This document shows positions 25,849-35,226 of a stretch of 64,000 nt of DNA, piece after piece (position 1 is the stretch's first letter; the number at the start of each line of letters is the position of its first letter). Location of the stretch: the NCBI RefSeq assembly GCF_947495925.1, contig NZ_CANMAU010000001.1, positions 310,001-374,000 of the forward strand, written 5' to 3'. A program made the translations under genes and the position numbers. Under the pieces are notes generated by a model, which was not told the DNA's origin, searched no databases, and was given only the letters and a program-made list of their open reading frames with translations. The DNA comes from an uncultured Algibacter sp. GTDB taxonomy: Bacteria > Bacteroidota > Bacteroidia > Flavobacteriales > Flavobacteriaceae.

Positions 25849-26574
25849 TTATGATCTTTTAAATATACTTTTCAATTTCATCGAAATAACACCAAATATA
25901 GCCTCTGAAATAATTCCAGAGCTTAATTTAGATTCCCCCTTAGTTCTATCGGTAAAGATAACAGGGATTTCAATAATTTTAAATTGTTTTAAGTAGGTCT
26001 TAAATTTCATTTCAATTTGAAAAGCATATCCAATAAACTTTACGGCTTTCAGATCTATCGCTTCTAATACTTCTCTTTTGTAACAAACAAAACCAGCCGT
26101 AGTGTCATGAATTTTCATTCCAGTAATTAACCGTACATATTTTGAAGCTAAATATGACATAAGCACCCTACTCATAGGCCAATTCACAACATTTACACCC
26201 GTAATGTATCGCGAACCTATCGACATATCTGCACCTCCTTTATGGCAAGCGTTATAGAGTTTTAAAATATCGCTTGGATTATGAGAAAAATCAGCATCCA
26301 TTTCAAAAATATAATGGTAAGCACGTTCCAAACACCATTTAAATCCATGTATATAAGCAGTGCCTAAACCCGCTTTTTCTTGGCGTATCTCTAAAAATAA
26401 TTTTCCAAGAAATTCCTTTTGAAGCTCTTTCACTTTTAAAGCTGTTAAATCTGGGGAATTATCATCAACTATTAAAACATGTAAATCATCAGATTGCGCA
26501 AACACAGCTCTAACTATAGCTTCAATATTCTCTATTTCGTTGTAGGTTGGAATTATAACAACAGTATCGGGCAT
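25849..26574 (-). CDS. Polyprenol-phosphate mannosyltransferase-like GT2
   Basis: A 241-residue GT2 glycosyltransferase close to dolichol-phosphate mannose synthase: VIIPTYNEIENIEAIV at the start, LIVDDNSPDLT, the metal-binding FEMDADFSHNPSD and the DPM1-type tail IFTDRTKGESKLS. I start it at the ATG at 26574 (MPDTVVII), because a longer frame adds 12 non-conserved residues. It makes a lipid-linked sugar donor at the inner membrane. It is in an operon with pyrC and DUF4296. Confidence 0.9.
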   Translation of the reverse strand: MPDTVVIIPTYNEIENIEAIVRAVFAQSDDLHVLIVDDNSPDLTALKVKELQKEFLGKLFLEIRQEKAGLGTAYIHGFKWCLERAYHYIFEMDADFSHNPSDILKLYNACHKGGADMSIGSRYITGVNVVNWPMSRVLMSYLASKYVRLITGMKIHDTTAGFVCYKREVLEAIDLKAVKFIGYAFQIEMKFKTYLKQFKIIEIPVIFTDRTKGESKLSSGIISEAIFGVISMKLKSIFKRS

Positions 26575-26692
26575 AGTTCTATTTTCTTGAAACCTTTTTA
26601 GTTTTAGCAAATGTACAGTATTAAGGCTTTATTTTTTTTAAATATTTCCTAATAATAAGCGCCAATATTAAAAATTATAATAATTTTATCCC

Positions 26693-27340
26693 ATGCTTCG
26701 CAACATAGTTTCAAACGAATTATTTACGGTACTAATGGTTATTAGCTTACTTATAATCGCCCTAGCTAAATTAGTCTCACCAAAACGTTTTGACGATTTT
26801 ATACTCGTAATAGGTAACGACAAGTATCTCAAAATATATTCTAGAGAACAAAAATTCTTTGATAATTTTGATGCTTTATTATTTAGTAACTTAATACTAT
26901 CGGTATCTGTTTTCTGTTTTATTATTTATAGATTTATTAATGAATCAAACAAAGTACCTATTAATGATTTGTTTAAATTGTCTATTGGGATTACCGTATT
27001 TATTTTGATTAAAGTTTTGGTAGAACGCTTAATTGGAAGTCTTTTTGAGATAGATAAATTTACCGACCTTTATATATTTCAAAAAATAACTTACAAAAAC
27101 TATTTGGGTGTTTTATTGCTCCCAATAAATGCTATTTTAATATTCACTTTTCAACCATCAATGAATATAATTTATGGCATTGTTATTTTATTATTAGGAA
27201 TTAACATTATAGGGTTAATTAGCTCTTTAAAAACACATCAAAGTTTAATAAAAAACAACTTTTTTTATTTTATTTTGTATCTTTGCGCTCTTGAAATTGC
27301 ACCCTATATAATTTTGTATAAGGTGTTCGTTACCAAATAA
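26693..27340 (+). CDS. DUF4271 domain-containing membrane protein
   Basis: A 215-residue integral membrane protein with about six hydrophobic helices and the DUF4271 pattern (LTNLI..-type start FDNFDALLFSNLILSVSVF, then YKNYLGVLLLPINAIL). The function is unknown. It precedes hemD by 19 bases, an order conserved in Flavobacteriia. Confidence 0.85.
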   Translation: MLRNIVSNELFTVLMVISLLIIALAKLVSPKRFDDFILVIGNDKYLKIYSREQKFFDNFDALLFSNLILSVSVFCFIIYRFINESNKVPINDLFKLSIGITVFILIKVLVERLIGSLFEIDKFTDLYIFQKITYKNYLGVLLLPINAILIFTFQPSMNIIYGIVILLLGINIIGLISSLKTHQSLIKNNFFYFILYLCALEIAPYIILYKVFVTK

Positions 27341-27359
27341 AGACAAACTACTTGCGCTT

Positions 27360-28109
27360 ATGAAAGTGAAAACAATTTTAGTATCTCAACCAGAACCTAA
27401 AATAGAGAACTCGCCTTATTTCGATTTAATTGAAAAGCAACGCGTAAAAATAGACTTCAGACCTTTTATTCATGTAGAGGGTGTTGCTGCTAAAGAAATT
27501 AGACATCAAAAAATTGATTTAAACAACTACACTGCTATAATTCTAACGAGTAGAAATGCTGTTGATCATTTTTTCAGAATCGCTGAAGAAATGCGCTTTA
27601 AAGTGCCAGACTCCATGAAATATTTCTGTCAGTCTGAAGCGGTTGCATATTATTTACAAAAATATGTGGTATACAGAAAACGAAAAATTTATGTTGGAAA
27701 ACGAACTTTTGCTGAGCTTTCTCCTTTAATCAAGAAATATAAGGAAGAAAAGTTCTTATTACCTAATACGGATAAGGTAAAACCTGCTGTTCCTGAAATT
27801 TTGAATGCACTGGGTGTCGATTGGAAACAAGCTACATTTTACAAAACTGTTGTAAGTGATTTATCTGACTTAGCGAATGTATCATATGACGTGCTCGTGT
27901 TTTTTAGTCCTTCGGGAATTGAATCTTTATTTCAAAATTTCCCTGATTTCCAACAAAATGAAACGAGAATAGCCGTTTTTGGCAATACAACTATAAAAGC
28001 TGTTCAAGAAAAAGGACTACGTGTTGATATTTCTGCACCAACACCAGAAACGCCATCTATGACCATGGCTCTTGAAAAATATATTGAAAAAGTAAATAAA
28101 GGAAAATAG
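27360..28109 (+). CDS. hemD: Uroporphyrinogen-III synthase
   Basis: A 249-residue HemD-like protein with two-domain arrangement (TILVSQPEPKIENSPYFDL, TAIILTSRNAVDHFFR, DVLVFFSPSGIESLFQNF, AVFGNTTIKAVQEKGLRVD, closing PTPETPSMTMALEKYI). It cyclises hydroxymethylbilane in heme synthesis. Sequence conservation in this family is low, so the assignment rests on these blocks and the DUF4271 context. Confidence 0.88.
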   Translation: MKVKTILVSQPEPKIENSPYFDLIEKQRVKIDFRPFIHVEGVAAKEIRHQKIDLNNYTAIILTSRNAVDHFFRIAEEMRFKVPDSMKYFCQSEAVAYYLQKYVVYRKRKIYVGKRTFAELSPLIKKYKEEKFLLPNTDKVKPAVPEILNALGVDWKQATFYKTVVSDLSDLANVSYDVLVFFSPSGIESLFQNFPDFQQNETRIAVFGNTTIKAVQEKGLRVDISAPTPETPSMTMALEKYIEKVNKGK

Positions 28110-28120
28110 TATTTTTACTA

Positions 28121-28170
28121 GTATAAACTAAAAAGGAGCGAACCTATGTTCGCTCCTTTTTAGTTTATAC
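28121..28170. terminator. Long perfect bidirectional terminator between hemD and the RhaT-like gene
   Basis: A perfect 23-bp stem with a 4-base loop (core AAAAAGGAGCGAAC / GTTCGCTCCTTTTT). It sits between convergent genes and is the longest perfect hairpin in the window. Confidence 0.92.
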
Positions 28171-28183
28171 CATATATTTAATT

Positions 28184-29263
28184 TTACTCCTCTATCTTCA
28201 GATTCACTGAAATTTCATTATTCTCCTGCATTTTTATGTAATTACCATTAGCAATAATTAAAACACCTACAATTAGAATTGCTAAACTAATACCTAAAAA
28301 AGTTTTACTTTTTTTAGATGCCCCTTTCCATTCTTTAGTTAAAATCCCATTAAAAGTCGCCACCATAATAGCTCCTGTTTCTAAAATTGCAAATCCAACC
28401 GAAGTTCCTAATTCTCCTAAATGGTAAGCCGCTAAACCATATATAACTAGTGCAGAATCATGAAAAATAGCCATGGCTATAACTAAAATTAAGGCTGTCA
28501 AGGCTCCTGACTTTGTATAATTACCCCAGGTTTTATTTTTTGTTAGTCGATAGCTAAAAAACAGCATAGTTGAAATTGTTGCGCCCATAAAAATGGGTAA
28601 CAAAACTGCTAAACGTGCAATCCAAGGTTCGTTTCCAAATTGAACTTCGGCAATTTCACCAATACCTCCCAGATTATTTCCAGTATGGTAGGATAAATTA
28701 AATCCCGCCGCACAAATAGCTCCTAAAACACAAAATAAAATGCCTTGTCTTACCGTTTTGGTATCCTTTTTATCGTTTTCCTTGCCTTTGCTTTTATCTC
28801 TTAAAATACCAGCGTAACCATTTAACGCTATTCCAGAAACGATAATGGCAATACCAATCAACATTATATTGCCAATCTCTGTTCCTATAACACTCTCCTG
28901 ACCTTCTGGAACCAGAATTAAGGGTAAAATAGTATCAATAGAAGTTATTACGCCTAAAAACAAACTAAACGCAAGCGCCATTCCAATTGAATTAATACTA
29001 TAACCCCACAACATATTACCTATACCCCAACAAAAGCTTAATCCAAACATAGTGAAGAATACCCAAGAAGGAATCTGCTCGTAAATTGCCCATAAATCTT
29101 TTACTAATAAGAAAGTGATAATAGTAGGGATAACGAACATTCCAAAGAAGAAAAAGCCTCCCCATGTATTTTCCCAAGCAAAACTCTTTGTGTATTTTGA
29201 CGGAAGTGCATAAACACCTAATAAAACGGCAGATAAAAGAGCGAATAAAATTCCAGAAATCAT
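28184..29263 (-). CDS. RhaT/GRP-type sugar transporter
   Basis: A 359-residue protein with about ten membrane helices. The N-terminus (GVYALPSKYTKSFAWENTWG) and CWGIGNMLWGYSINSIGMALAFSL match L-rhamnose:proton symporters of the DMT superfamily. It is a candidate importer of a deoxy-sugar, perhaps released by polysaccharide breakdown, but the substrate is inferred only from family. The gene is monocistronic. Confidence 0.8.
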   Translation of the reverse strand: MISGILFALLSAVLLGVYALPSKYTKSFAWENTWGGFFFFGMFVIPTIITFLLVKDLWAIYEQIPSWVFFTMFGLSFCWGIGNMLWGYSINSIGMALAFSLFLGVITSIDTILPLILVPEGQESVIGTEIGNIMLIGIAIIVSGIALNGYAGILRDKSKGKENDKKDTKTVRQGILFCVLGAICAAGFNLSYHTGNNLGGIGEIAEVQFGNEPWIARLAVLLPIFMGATISTMLFFSYRLTKNKTWGNYTKSGALTALILVIAMAIFHDSALVIYGLAAYHLGELGTSVGFAILETGAIMVATFNGILTKEWKGASKKSKTFLGISLAILIVGVLIIANGNYIKMQENNEISVNLKIEE

Positions 29264-29291
29264 ATATTATATATTTTTATTTCCCGAATAT

Positions 29292-29320
29292 AAAAAAACA
29301 CCATGACTTTGGTGCTTTTT
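29292..29320 (-). terminator. Terminator after pckA
   Basis: Hairpin with CACCA/TGGTG core extended by an imperfect A/T stem, followed on the minus strand by a run of T; it lies about 30 bases after the pckA stop. Confidence 0.6.
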
Positions 29321-29351
29321 TATTTACTGATATTAATTTTAGTCTACTTTT

Positions 29352-30968
29352 TTAAAATGCATAACGTTGTGGTCCACCTCGCCTTATTTCTTCATTACAA
29401 TGTGCCTCAAACTTTTTAAAGTTTTCTCTAAAAGCATTGGTTAACTTAAACGCAGTGGTATAATAAGCTTCATCATCATTCCAAGTTGCTCTAGGACTTA
29501 GCACACTAGTAGGAACACCAGGGCATGATCTAGGTTGAGCCACTCCAAATACAGAGTGAATATGATAATCATCGTAGTTATATAAACCCAAATCGCCATT
29601 CAAAACCGCGTCAATCATTGCTCTAGTATACTTTAATTTCATTCTGGTACCAACTCCGTAAGGTCCACCTGTCCAACCCGTATTTATTAACCAAACATTC
29701 ACCCCAGCCTTAATCATTTTATTACTTAACATTTCTGCATATTTTGAAGGATGTAATGGCATAAATGGAGCTCCAAAACATGCTGAAAAACTGGGAACAG
29801 GTTCAACAACACCAGCCTCAGTACCAGCAACTTTAGCCGTATAACCAGAAATAAAGTGATAAGCTGCTTGACTTGGCGTTAGTTTTGAAATTGGAGGAAT
29901 AACCCCAAATGCATCAGCTGTTAAAAAGAATATATTTTTTGGATTTTTTCCAATGGAAGGCACCCTAATATTTTCAATATGATTAATTGGGTAACTTACT
30001 CTTGTATTTTGGGTAATTGATGTATTTTTGAAATCAACCTGTCCATTCGTATCTAAAACCACATTTTCTAGTATGGCTCCTTTTTTTATAGCATCATATA
30101 TTTCAGGTTCATTCTCTCTAGATAGGTTAATTACCTTTGCGTAACAGCCACCTTCAAAATTAAAAACCGAATTTTCATTGGTCCAGCCATGCTCATCATC
30201 ACCAATTAAACTTCTATTTGGGTCTGTAGATAAGGTTGTTTTTCCTGTTCCAGAAAGCCCAAAGAAAATCGCAGTATCTTCATGCTTACCAACATTAGCA
30301 CTACAATGCATGGGTAATGTGTTTTTAAACACTGGAAGAATAAAATTCAAAGCTGAAAAGATTCCTTTTTTAATTTCACCTGTATAGCCTGTCCCTCCTA
30401 TAAGGGCAATTTTCTTGGTGAAATTTAAAATGGCAAAATTATGCTGACGCGTACCATCTTCAGCAGGATTAGCCATAAACCCTGGAGCATTAACAACTAA
30501 CCACTCGGTATCAAAACCTTCCAATTCTTCTTCCGTTGGTCGCAAAAACATATTAAAAGCAAACTGGTTGCTCCAAGGAAACTCATTAATCACGCGAATA
30601 TTAAGCTTATAACTTGTATCAGCACAAGCATAACTATCGCGTACAAAAACCTCTTTTTCTGATAAATACTCTGTTACTTTATCATAAAGTGCATCAAACT
30701 GATTTGAGTCAAAAGGAATATTAATATCTCCCCACCAAATACGATCTTTTGTTATATCATCTTTTACAATAAACCTATCTTTAGGGGAACGTCCAGTAAA
30801 TTCTCCCGTATTAACAGCCAAAGCGCCAGAAGATGCTTCAACACCTAGACCTTTTTCAATTGCTATTTTATGCAACATCTCTGGAGATAATTGATAGTTA
30901 ACCTGGGCATTTGTAATTCCATATTGCTCCAACGAAATCGTTTTCGTAATTTGATTATAATTTCTCAT
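29352..30968 (-). CDS. pckA: Phosphoenolpyruvate carboxykinase (ATP)
   Basis: A 538-residue ATP-dependent PEPCK. The kinase-1a P-loop is FFGLSGTGKTTLSTD near residue 245; GDDEHGW and the substrate loop GEFTGRSPKDRF near residue 55 are present. It converts oxaloacetate to PEP in gluconeogenesis. The length is normal. A TAATTTTG box lies 26 bases upstream. Confidence 0.97.
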   Translation of the reverse strand: MRNYNQITKTISLEQYGITNAQVNYQLSPEMLHKIAIEKGLGVEASSGALAVNTGEFTGRSPKDRFIVKDDITKDRIWWGDINIPFDSNQFDALYDKVTEYLSEKEVFVRDSYACADTSYKLNIRVINEFPWSNQFAFNMFLRPTEEELEGFDTEWLVVNAPGFMANPAEDGTRQHNFAILNFTKKIALIGGTGYTGEIKKGIFSALNFILPVFKNTLPMHCSANVGKHEDTAIFFGLSGTGKTTLSTDPNRSLIGDDEHGWTNENSVFNFEGGCYAKVINLSRENEPEIYDAIKKGAILENVVLDTNGQVDFKNTSITQNTRVSYPINHIENIRVPSIGKNPKNIFFLTADAFGVIPPISKLTPSQAAYHFISGYTAKVAGTEAGVVEPVPSFSACFGAPFMPLHPSKYAEMLSNKMIKAGVNVWLINTGWTGGPYGVGTRMKLKYTRAMIDAVLNGDLGLYNYDDYHIHSVFGVAQPRSCPGVPTSVLSPRATWNDDEAYYTTAFKLTNAFRENFKKFEAHCNEEIRRGGPQRYAF

Positions 30969-30994
30969 AAATCACTATAAAATTATTTATTCGA

Positions 30995-31002
30995 CAAAAT
31001 TA
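30995..31002 (-). promoter_or_regulatory. -7 box TAATTTTG of pckA
   Basis: TAnnTTTG match on the minus strand, 26 bases before the pckA ATG. Confidence 0.5.
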
Positions 31003-31031
31003 AAACAATTATTTTAAGTAATACATAAATA

Positions 31032-31427
31032 TTAATGCTTTTCAGAAGGTATTTTTAAGAAATTCACAATCATAAAAACCCAAGCTGCTATAAGTAATAA
31101 TCCACCAATTGGAGTAACAAATCCTATAATTTTGAAATTAAAACTGGTCAATACATTGGTAGCTAACCCATAGATAGAAAAAGAAAAAAAGAATACACCT
31201 ATAACTACTAAATAGAATATTACTTTTTTCGTTTTTTCTCTAATAAAATCTGTATTGCCAACAAATAGCAGCAATAACGCATGATACATTTGATAACGCA
31301 CACCTACTTCAAAAGTCTGTAAAGCCTCTACTCCAACTAAAGCCTTTAGCGCATGAGCTCCAAATGCTCCTAAAACAATACTAAGTACACCAAAAACGGC
31401 ACCCGAAACCAAAATAATTTTATTCAT
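31032..31427 (-). CDS. DUF423 family membrane protein
   Basis: A 131-residue protein with four hydrophobic helices and the DUF423 signature LGAFGAHALKA near the N-terminus, then YQMYHALLLLFVG. This is a small conserved inner-membrane protein family without an assigned function. Confidence 0.9.
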   Translation of the reverse strand: MNKIILVSGAVFGVLSIVLGAFGAHALKALVGVEALQTFEVGVRYQMYHALLLLFVGNTDFIREKTKKVIFYLVVIGVFFFSFSIYGLATNVLTSFNFKIIGFVTPIGGLLLIAAWVFMIVNFLKIPSEKH

Positions 31428-31526
31428 ATTTTTAAATTATTCTCAAAAAACACTCTAGATATTTATTAATTTCGTAAAACGAAAAACGATTAAATCTGTT
31501 AACAAAGCTACTCAACTCATCCGAAT

Positions 31527-32891
31527 ATGCGAAAAATTTTAATCATAGGTTCTGGAAAATCCACATCATACCTTCTAAGGTATTTACTGGACAAATCGGG
31601 TTCTGAGAATATATTTATAACCGTTGGGGATATAAATACTCAAAATGCAAAAAAGATTATTGCTAATCATGAAAATGCAACCGTACTAAAATTAGATGTC
31701 TTCGATTCTGATTCTAGATCCAAAGCTATAAAGCATGCAGATATTATTATATCCATGCTACCTGCAAGGTTTCACATTGAAGTTGCAAAAGATTGTATAG
31801 CACTCAAAAAGCACATGGTTACAGCTTCTTATATAAGTCCCAAAATGCAAGCTCTTGATGCTGACGCTAAAGCCAATAACATCATACTTATGAATGAAAT
31901 TGGTGTTGATCCAGGTATAGACCATATGAGTGCCATGAAAGTGCTTGATTCTATTCGAGAAAGAGGAGGCAATATAATTTTATTTGAGTCCTTTACCGGC
32001 GGACTTATAGCCCCAGAAAGCGATAATAACCTCTGGAATTACAAATTCACATGGAATCCAAGAAATGTGGTAACCGCAGGTCAAGGAGGTACTGCCAAAT
32101 TTTTACAAGAAGGCACGTATAAATACATTCCATACAATAGGTTGTTTAGACGAACTGAATTTTTGGAAATTGATAATTATGGCAGATTTGAGGTATACGC
32201 TAACCGAGATTCCTTAAAATACCAAAACATTTATGGGCTAGAACAGGTTAAAACATTATATAGAGGCACCATTCGCAGAGTTGGTTTTAGTAGAGCTTGG
32301 AATATTTTCGTCTCACTAGGAATGACAGATGATAGCTATATTATTGACGATAGTGAAAATATGAGCTATCGCGATTTTATTAATGCATTTTTACCCTACA
32401 GCCACTCAGACTCGGTAGAGCTCAAATTAAGACATCAACTTAAAATAGATCAGGACGATATTGTTTGGAGCAAACTTGTTGAACTAGATATTTTTAATGA
32501 CAAGAAATACGTCGAATTAAAGAAAGCTACCCCAGCTCAAATCTTACAAAAAATATTAATGGATAGTTGGACACTTTCCAAAGACGATAAAGATATGATT
32601 GTTATGTATCATAAATTTGGCTACGAACTCCATGGCGAAAAATACCAAATAGATTCCAACATGGTAGTTATTGGCGAAAACCAAACGTACACAGCCATGG
32701 CTAAAACCGTAGGGCTTCCAGTGGCAATGGCTGCCCTTGCCATTCTGAATAAAGAAATAACTACTCCGGGTGTTCAAATACCTATTACTCCCGAAGTTTA
32801 TAACCCCATATTAAAAAAACTCCAAAACCATAATATTAGTTTTAACGAAAAAGAAACACCTTATTTAGGTTATAATCCGCTTAATAATTAG
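31527..32891 (+). CDS. Saccharopine dehydrogenase family protein
   Basis: A 454-residue protein. The N-terminal Rossmann fold starts KILIIGSGKSTSYLLRYLL, followed by ISMLPARFHIEVAKDCI and NEIGVDPGIDHMSA, which are characteristic of saccharopine reductase/dehydrogenase proteins. It is likely an NAD(P)-dependent enzyme of lysine catabolism in the cytosol. The adjacent Lrp/AsnC gene, separated by a repeat, would fit amino-acid regulation, but this is context only. Confidence 0.85.
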   Translation: MRKILIIGSGKSTSYLLRYLLDKSGSENIFITVGDINTQNAKKIIANHENATVLKLDVFDSDSRSKAIKHADIIISMLPARFHIEVAKDCIALKKHMVTASYISPKMQALDADAKANNIILMNEIGVDPGIDHMSAMKVLDSIRERGGNIILFESFTGGLIAPESDNNLWNYKFTWNPRNVVTAGQGGTAKFLQEGTYKYIPYNRLFRRTEFLEIDNYGRFEVYANRDSLKYQNIYGLEQVKTLYRGTIRRVGFSRAWNIFVSLGMTDDSYIIDDSENMSYRDFINAFLPYSHSDSVELKLRHQLKIDQDDIVWSKLVELDIFNDKKYVELKKATPAQILQKILMDSWTLSKDDKDMIVMYHKFGYELHGEKYQIDSNMVVIGENQTYTAMAKTVGLPVAMAALAILNKEITTPGVQIPITPEVYNPILKKLQNHNISFNEKETPYLGYNPLNN

Positions 32892-32980
32892 CAGGGCGTT
32901 ACCACAAGGGTCGGGCTTTTCCCTACAATCTTTTTGTTTCGAAAAACACAAAAAGGATTTCCACTACAATCCCTAACGCA
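32891..32980 (+). repeat. GCGTTA/TAACGC-bounded intergenic repeat, copy A
   Basis: Starts GCAGGGCGTTACCACAAGGG, continues TCGGGCTTTTCCCTACAATC and ends AATCCCTAACGC. An internal hairpin is formed by CTTTTTGT / ACAAAAAG. The ends and the GGGTCGGGCT block recur at 50359-50454, and the terminal block recurs reversed at 16494. Confidence 0.75.
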
Positions 32981-33038
32981 AAAAACACTTTCAATTTAAA
33001 ATCAAATTGTTATTTTTACATACAAATTTATAACTCAC

Positions 33039-33506
33039 ATGAAGAAAAACAAGGTGGTAACTATCGATGGAATTGACAAAAAAATACTTCGCGTATTAAC
33101 AGAAGATGCCAGAACCCCCATTTTAGAAATCGCAAGACACGTTGGAATTTCTGGAGCTGCGATTCATCAACGCCTGCGTAAATTAGAAAAATCTAAGTTG
33201 CTCAGTGGTTCAAAATTTGTTTTAAATGCAAAAGTACTAGGCTACTCAACTACAGCTTTTGTTGGCATCTATTTAGATAAAGCCGCAATTACAGATGATG
33301 TTATAAGAGCTTTAAAGCGGTATCCTGAAGTCTTGGAATGTCATTATACAACAGGAAACTATAATCTCTTCGTAAAGTTATTAGCCATAGATAATGAACA
33401 CTTAATGCATTTGCTAAATAAAAATATCCAGTCTATTGATGGTGTCTTAAGAACAGAATCTCTTATTTCCCTCGATCAGCAAATTGATCGGCAAATTAAA
33501 GTATAA
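33039..33506 (+). CDS. Lrp/AsnC family transcriptional regulator
   Basis: A 155-residue regulator. The N-terminal winged helix-turn-helix is IDKKILRVLTEDARTPILEI, ARHVGISGAAIHQRLRKLE; the C-terminal RAM/AsnC ligand domain follows (GYSTTAFVGIYLDK, VLECHYTTGNYNLFVKLLA). It is a feast/famine-type sensor, likely of an amino acid. Confidence 0.93.
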   Translation: MKKNKVVTIDGIDKKILRVLTEDARTPILEIARHVGISGAAIHQRLRKLEKSKLLSGSKFVLNAKVLGYSTTAFVGIYLDKAAITDDVIRALKRYPEVLECHYTTGNYNLFVKLLAIDNEHLMHLLNKNIQSIDGVLRTESLISLDQQIDRQIKV

Positions 33507-33507
33507 A

Positions 33508-33535
33508 AAAACTCAAGCTCGAAAGCTTGAGTTTT
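33508..33535. terminator. Bidirectional terminator between the Lrp gene and glyS
   Basis: A perfect 12-bp stem AAAACTCAAGCT / AGCTTGAGTTTT with a 4-base loop, between convergent genes. Confidence 0.88.
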
Positions 33536-33557
33536 AAAAATTTTGAATTTCTAAAAT

Positions 33558-35102
33558 TTATTTCATTTTCATTAGCCAAGAACGTACATCTACGTCTTCT
33601 TTTATAATTTGTCTTAAATCATCTATTTTAACACGCTCCTGCTCCATAGAATCTCTATGCCTAATGGTAACCGTGTTATCTTCCTTGGTATCATGATCTA
33701 CTGTAATACAAAATGGTGTCCCGTTAGCATCTTGCCTTCTGTAACGTCTTCCAACAGCATCTTTTTCATCATAAATTACATTGAAGTCCCATTTTAATTC
33801 CTCAATTATTTGTTTAGCGATTTCAGGCAATCCATCCTTTTTCACTAAAGGCAAAATAGCTGCTTTTACCGGAGCTAGTACACTTGGTAATTTTAAAACG
33901 GTTCTCGTCGTACCATTCTCCAGTTCCTCTTCTTGCAAAGCATTTGAGAACACGGCTAAAAACATACGATCTAGACCTATAGAAGTTTCTAATACGTAAG
34001 GCACGTAACTTTTATTCTCTTCATGATCAAAATATTGTAATTTTTTTCCCGAATATTCTTCATGCGCTTTTAAATCAAAATCTGTTCTTGAGTGAATTCC
34101 TTCTAATTCCTTAAACCCAAATGGAAATTTAAATTCAATATCGGCAGCTGCATCAGCATAATGCGCTAATTTATCATGGTCATGAAAACGGTAATTATCG
34201 GCCCCCATACCCAAAGATAAATGCCATTTCATTCTGGTTTCTTTCCAATGCTCATACCATTTTTTTTGACTTCCTGGTTTAATAAAGAACTGCATTTCCA
34301 TCTGTTCAAACTCGCGCATTCTAAAAATGAATTGTCTTGCCACAATCTCATTTCTAAACGCTTTACCAGTTTGAGCAATTCCAAAAGGGATTTTCATACG
34401 CCCAGTTTTCTGAACGTTTAAAAAATTAACAAAAATACCTTGAGCTGTTTCAGGTCGCAAATATAAGTCCATTGCACTCTCGGCAGAAGCTCCCAATTTA
34501 GTACCAAACATTAAGTTAAACTGCTTAACATCGGTCCAGTTTTTACTCCCGGTTAAAGGGTCCGCAATTCCTAGTTCTTCAATGAGAGCTTTTACATCGG
34601 CTAAATCTTCATTCTCCAAAGATTTCCCCATTCTTGCCAGAATAGTATTAATCTTATCTTGATAACCTAAAACCCTACCATTAGTAGAAACAAACTCTTC
34701 TTTATTAAAAGCTTCTCCAAAACGTTTTGCGGCTTTTTTAACTTCCTTTTCAATCTTAGCTTCAATTTTAGCACAGTAATCTTCAATTAAAACATCTGCT
34801 CTGTACCTTTTTTTTGAGTCCTTATTATCAATTAAAGGATCATTAAAAGCATCAACATGCCCTGAAGCTTTCCAGGTAGTTGGATGCATAAAGATAGCAG
34901 CGTCAATTCCTACTATGTTTTCATTCATTTGCACCATGGCTTTCCACCAATAGTCTCGAATGTTTTTCTTTAGTTCAGCTCCATTTTGCGCGTAATCATA
35001 AACCGCGCTTAAACCATCATATATTTCACTACTTTGAAATACATAACCGTACTCCTTTGCATGTGATATTACTTTCTTAAATTTATCATCTTGATTTGCC
35101 AT
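33558..35102 (-). CDS. glyS: Glycyl-tRNA synthetase (single-chain, class II)
   Basis: A 514-residue homodimeric-type GlyRS (not the alpha2beta2 GlyQS type): YGYVFQSSEIYDGLSAVYDY, the class II motif 2 region RNEIVARQFIFRMREFEQME and motif 3 ETSIGLDRMFLAVF. It charges tRNA-Gly. The IS1595-type transposon lies only 57 bases upstream of its start, so the promoter has to sit in that short space (see the box at 35108). Confidence 0.96.
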   Translation of the reverse strand: MANQDDKFKKVISHAKEYGYVFQSSEIYDGLSAVYDYAQNGAELKKNIRDYWWKAMVQMNENIVGIDAAIFMHPTTWKASGHVDAFNDPLIDNKDSKKRYRADVLIEDYCAKIEAKIEKEVKKAAKRFGEAFNKEEFVSTNGRVLGYQDKINTILARMGKSLENEDLADVKALIEELGIADPLTGSKNWTDVKQFNLMFGTKLGASAESAMDLYLRPETAQGIFVNFLNVQKTGRMKIPFGIAQTGKAFRNEIVARQFIFRMREFEQMEMQFFIKPGSQKKWYEHWKETRMKWHLSLGMGADNYRFHDHDKLAHYADAAADIEFKFPFGFKELEGIHSRTDFDLKAHEEYSGKKLQYFDHEENKSYVPYVLETSIGLDRMFLAVFSNALQEEELENGTTRTVLKLPSVLAPVKAAILPLVKKDGLPEIAKQIIEELKWDFNVIYDEKDAVGRRYRRQDANGTPFCITVDHDTKEDNTVTIRHRDSMEQERVKIDDLRQIIKEDVDVRSWLMKMK

Positions 35103-35107
35103 AGGTG

Positions 35108-35115
35108 CAAAAATA
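35108..35115 (-). promoter_or_regulatory. -7 box TATTTTTG of glyS
   Basis: TAnnTTTG match on the minus strand, 5 bases before the ATG, which predicts a leaderless or almost leaderless message. It lies outside the transposon, so the insertion has not removed it. Confidence 0.5.
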
Positions 35116-35151
35116 AAAAACCGTATAAAACTAGCGGGTATTTGATGAAAA

Positions 35152-35159
35152 TTAATTTT
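35152..35159. repeat. Left target-site duplication TTAATTTT
   Basis: Eight bases identical to 38168-38175, flanking the transposon. Eight bases is the duplication length described for IS1595-family elements. Confidence 0.95.
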
Positions 35160-35183
35160 GGCAATGATATATTTATGTAACCC
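35160..35183 (+). repeat. Left terminal inverted repeat of the IS1595-type element
   Basis: Reads inward GGCAATGATATA...ATGTAACCC, 24 bp, and is an exact reverse complement of 38144-38167. Confidence 0.97.
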
Positions 35184-35226
35184 AAAAAAAGGAGTGCGGA
35201 TAAACTAAAGCAATCAAATCAGTAGC

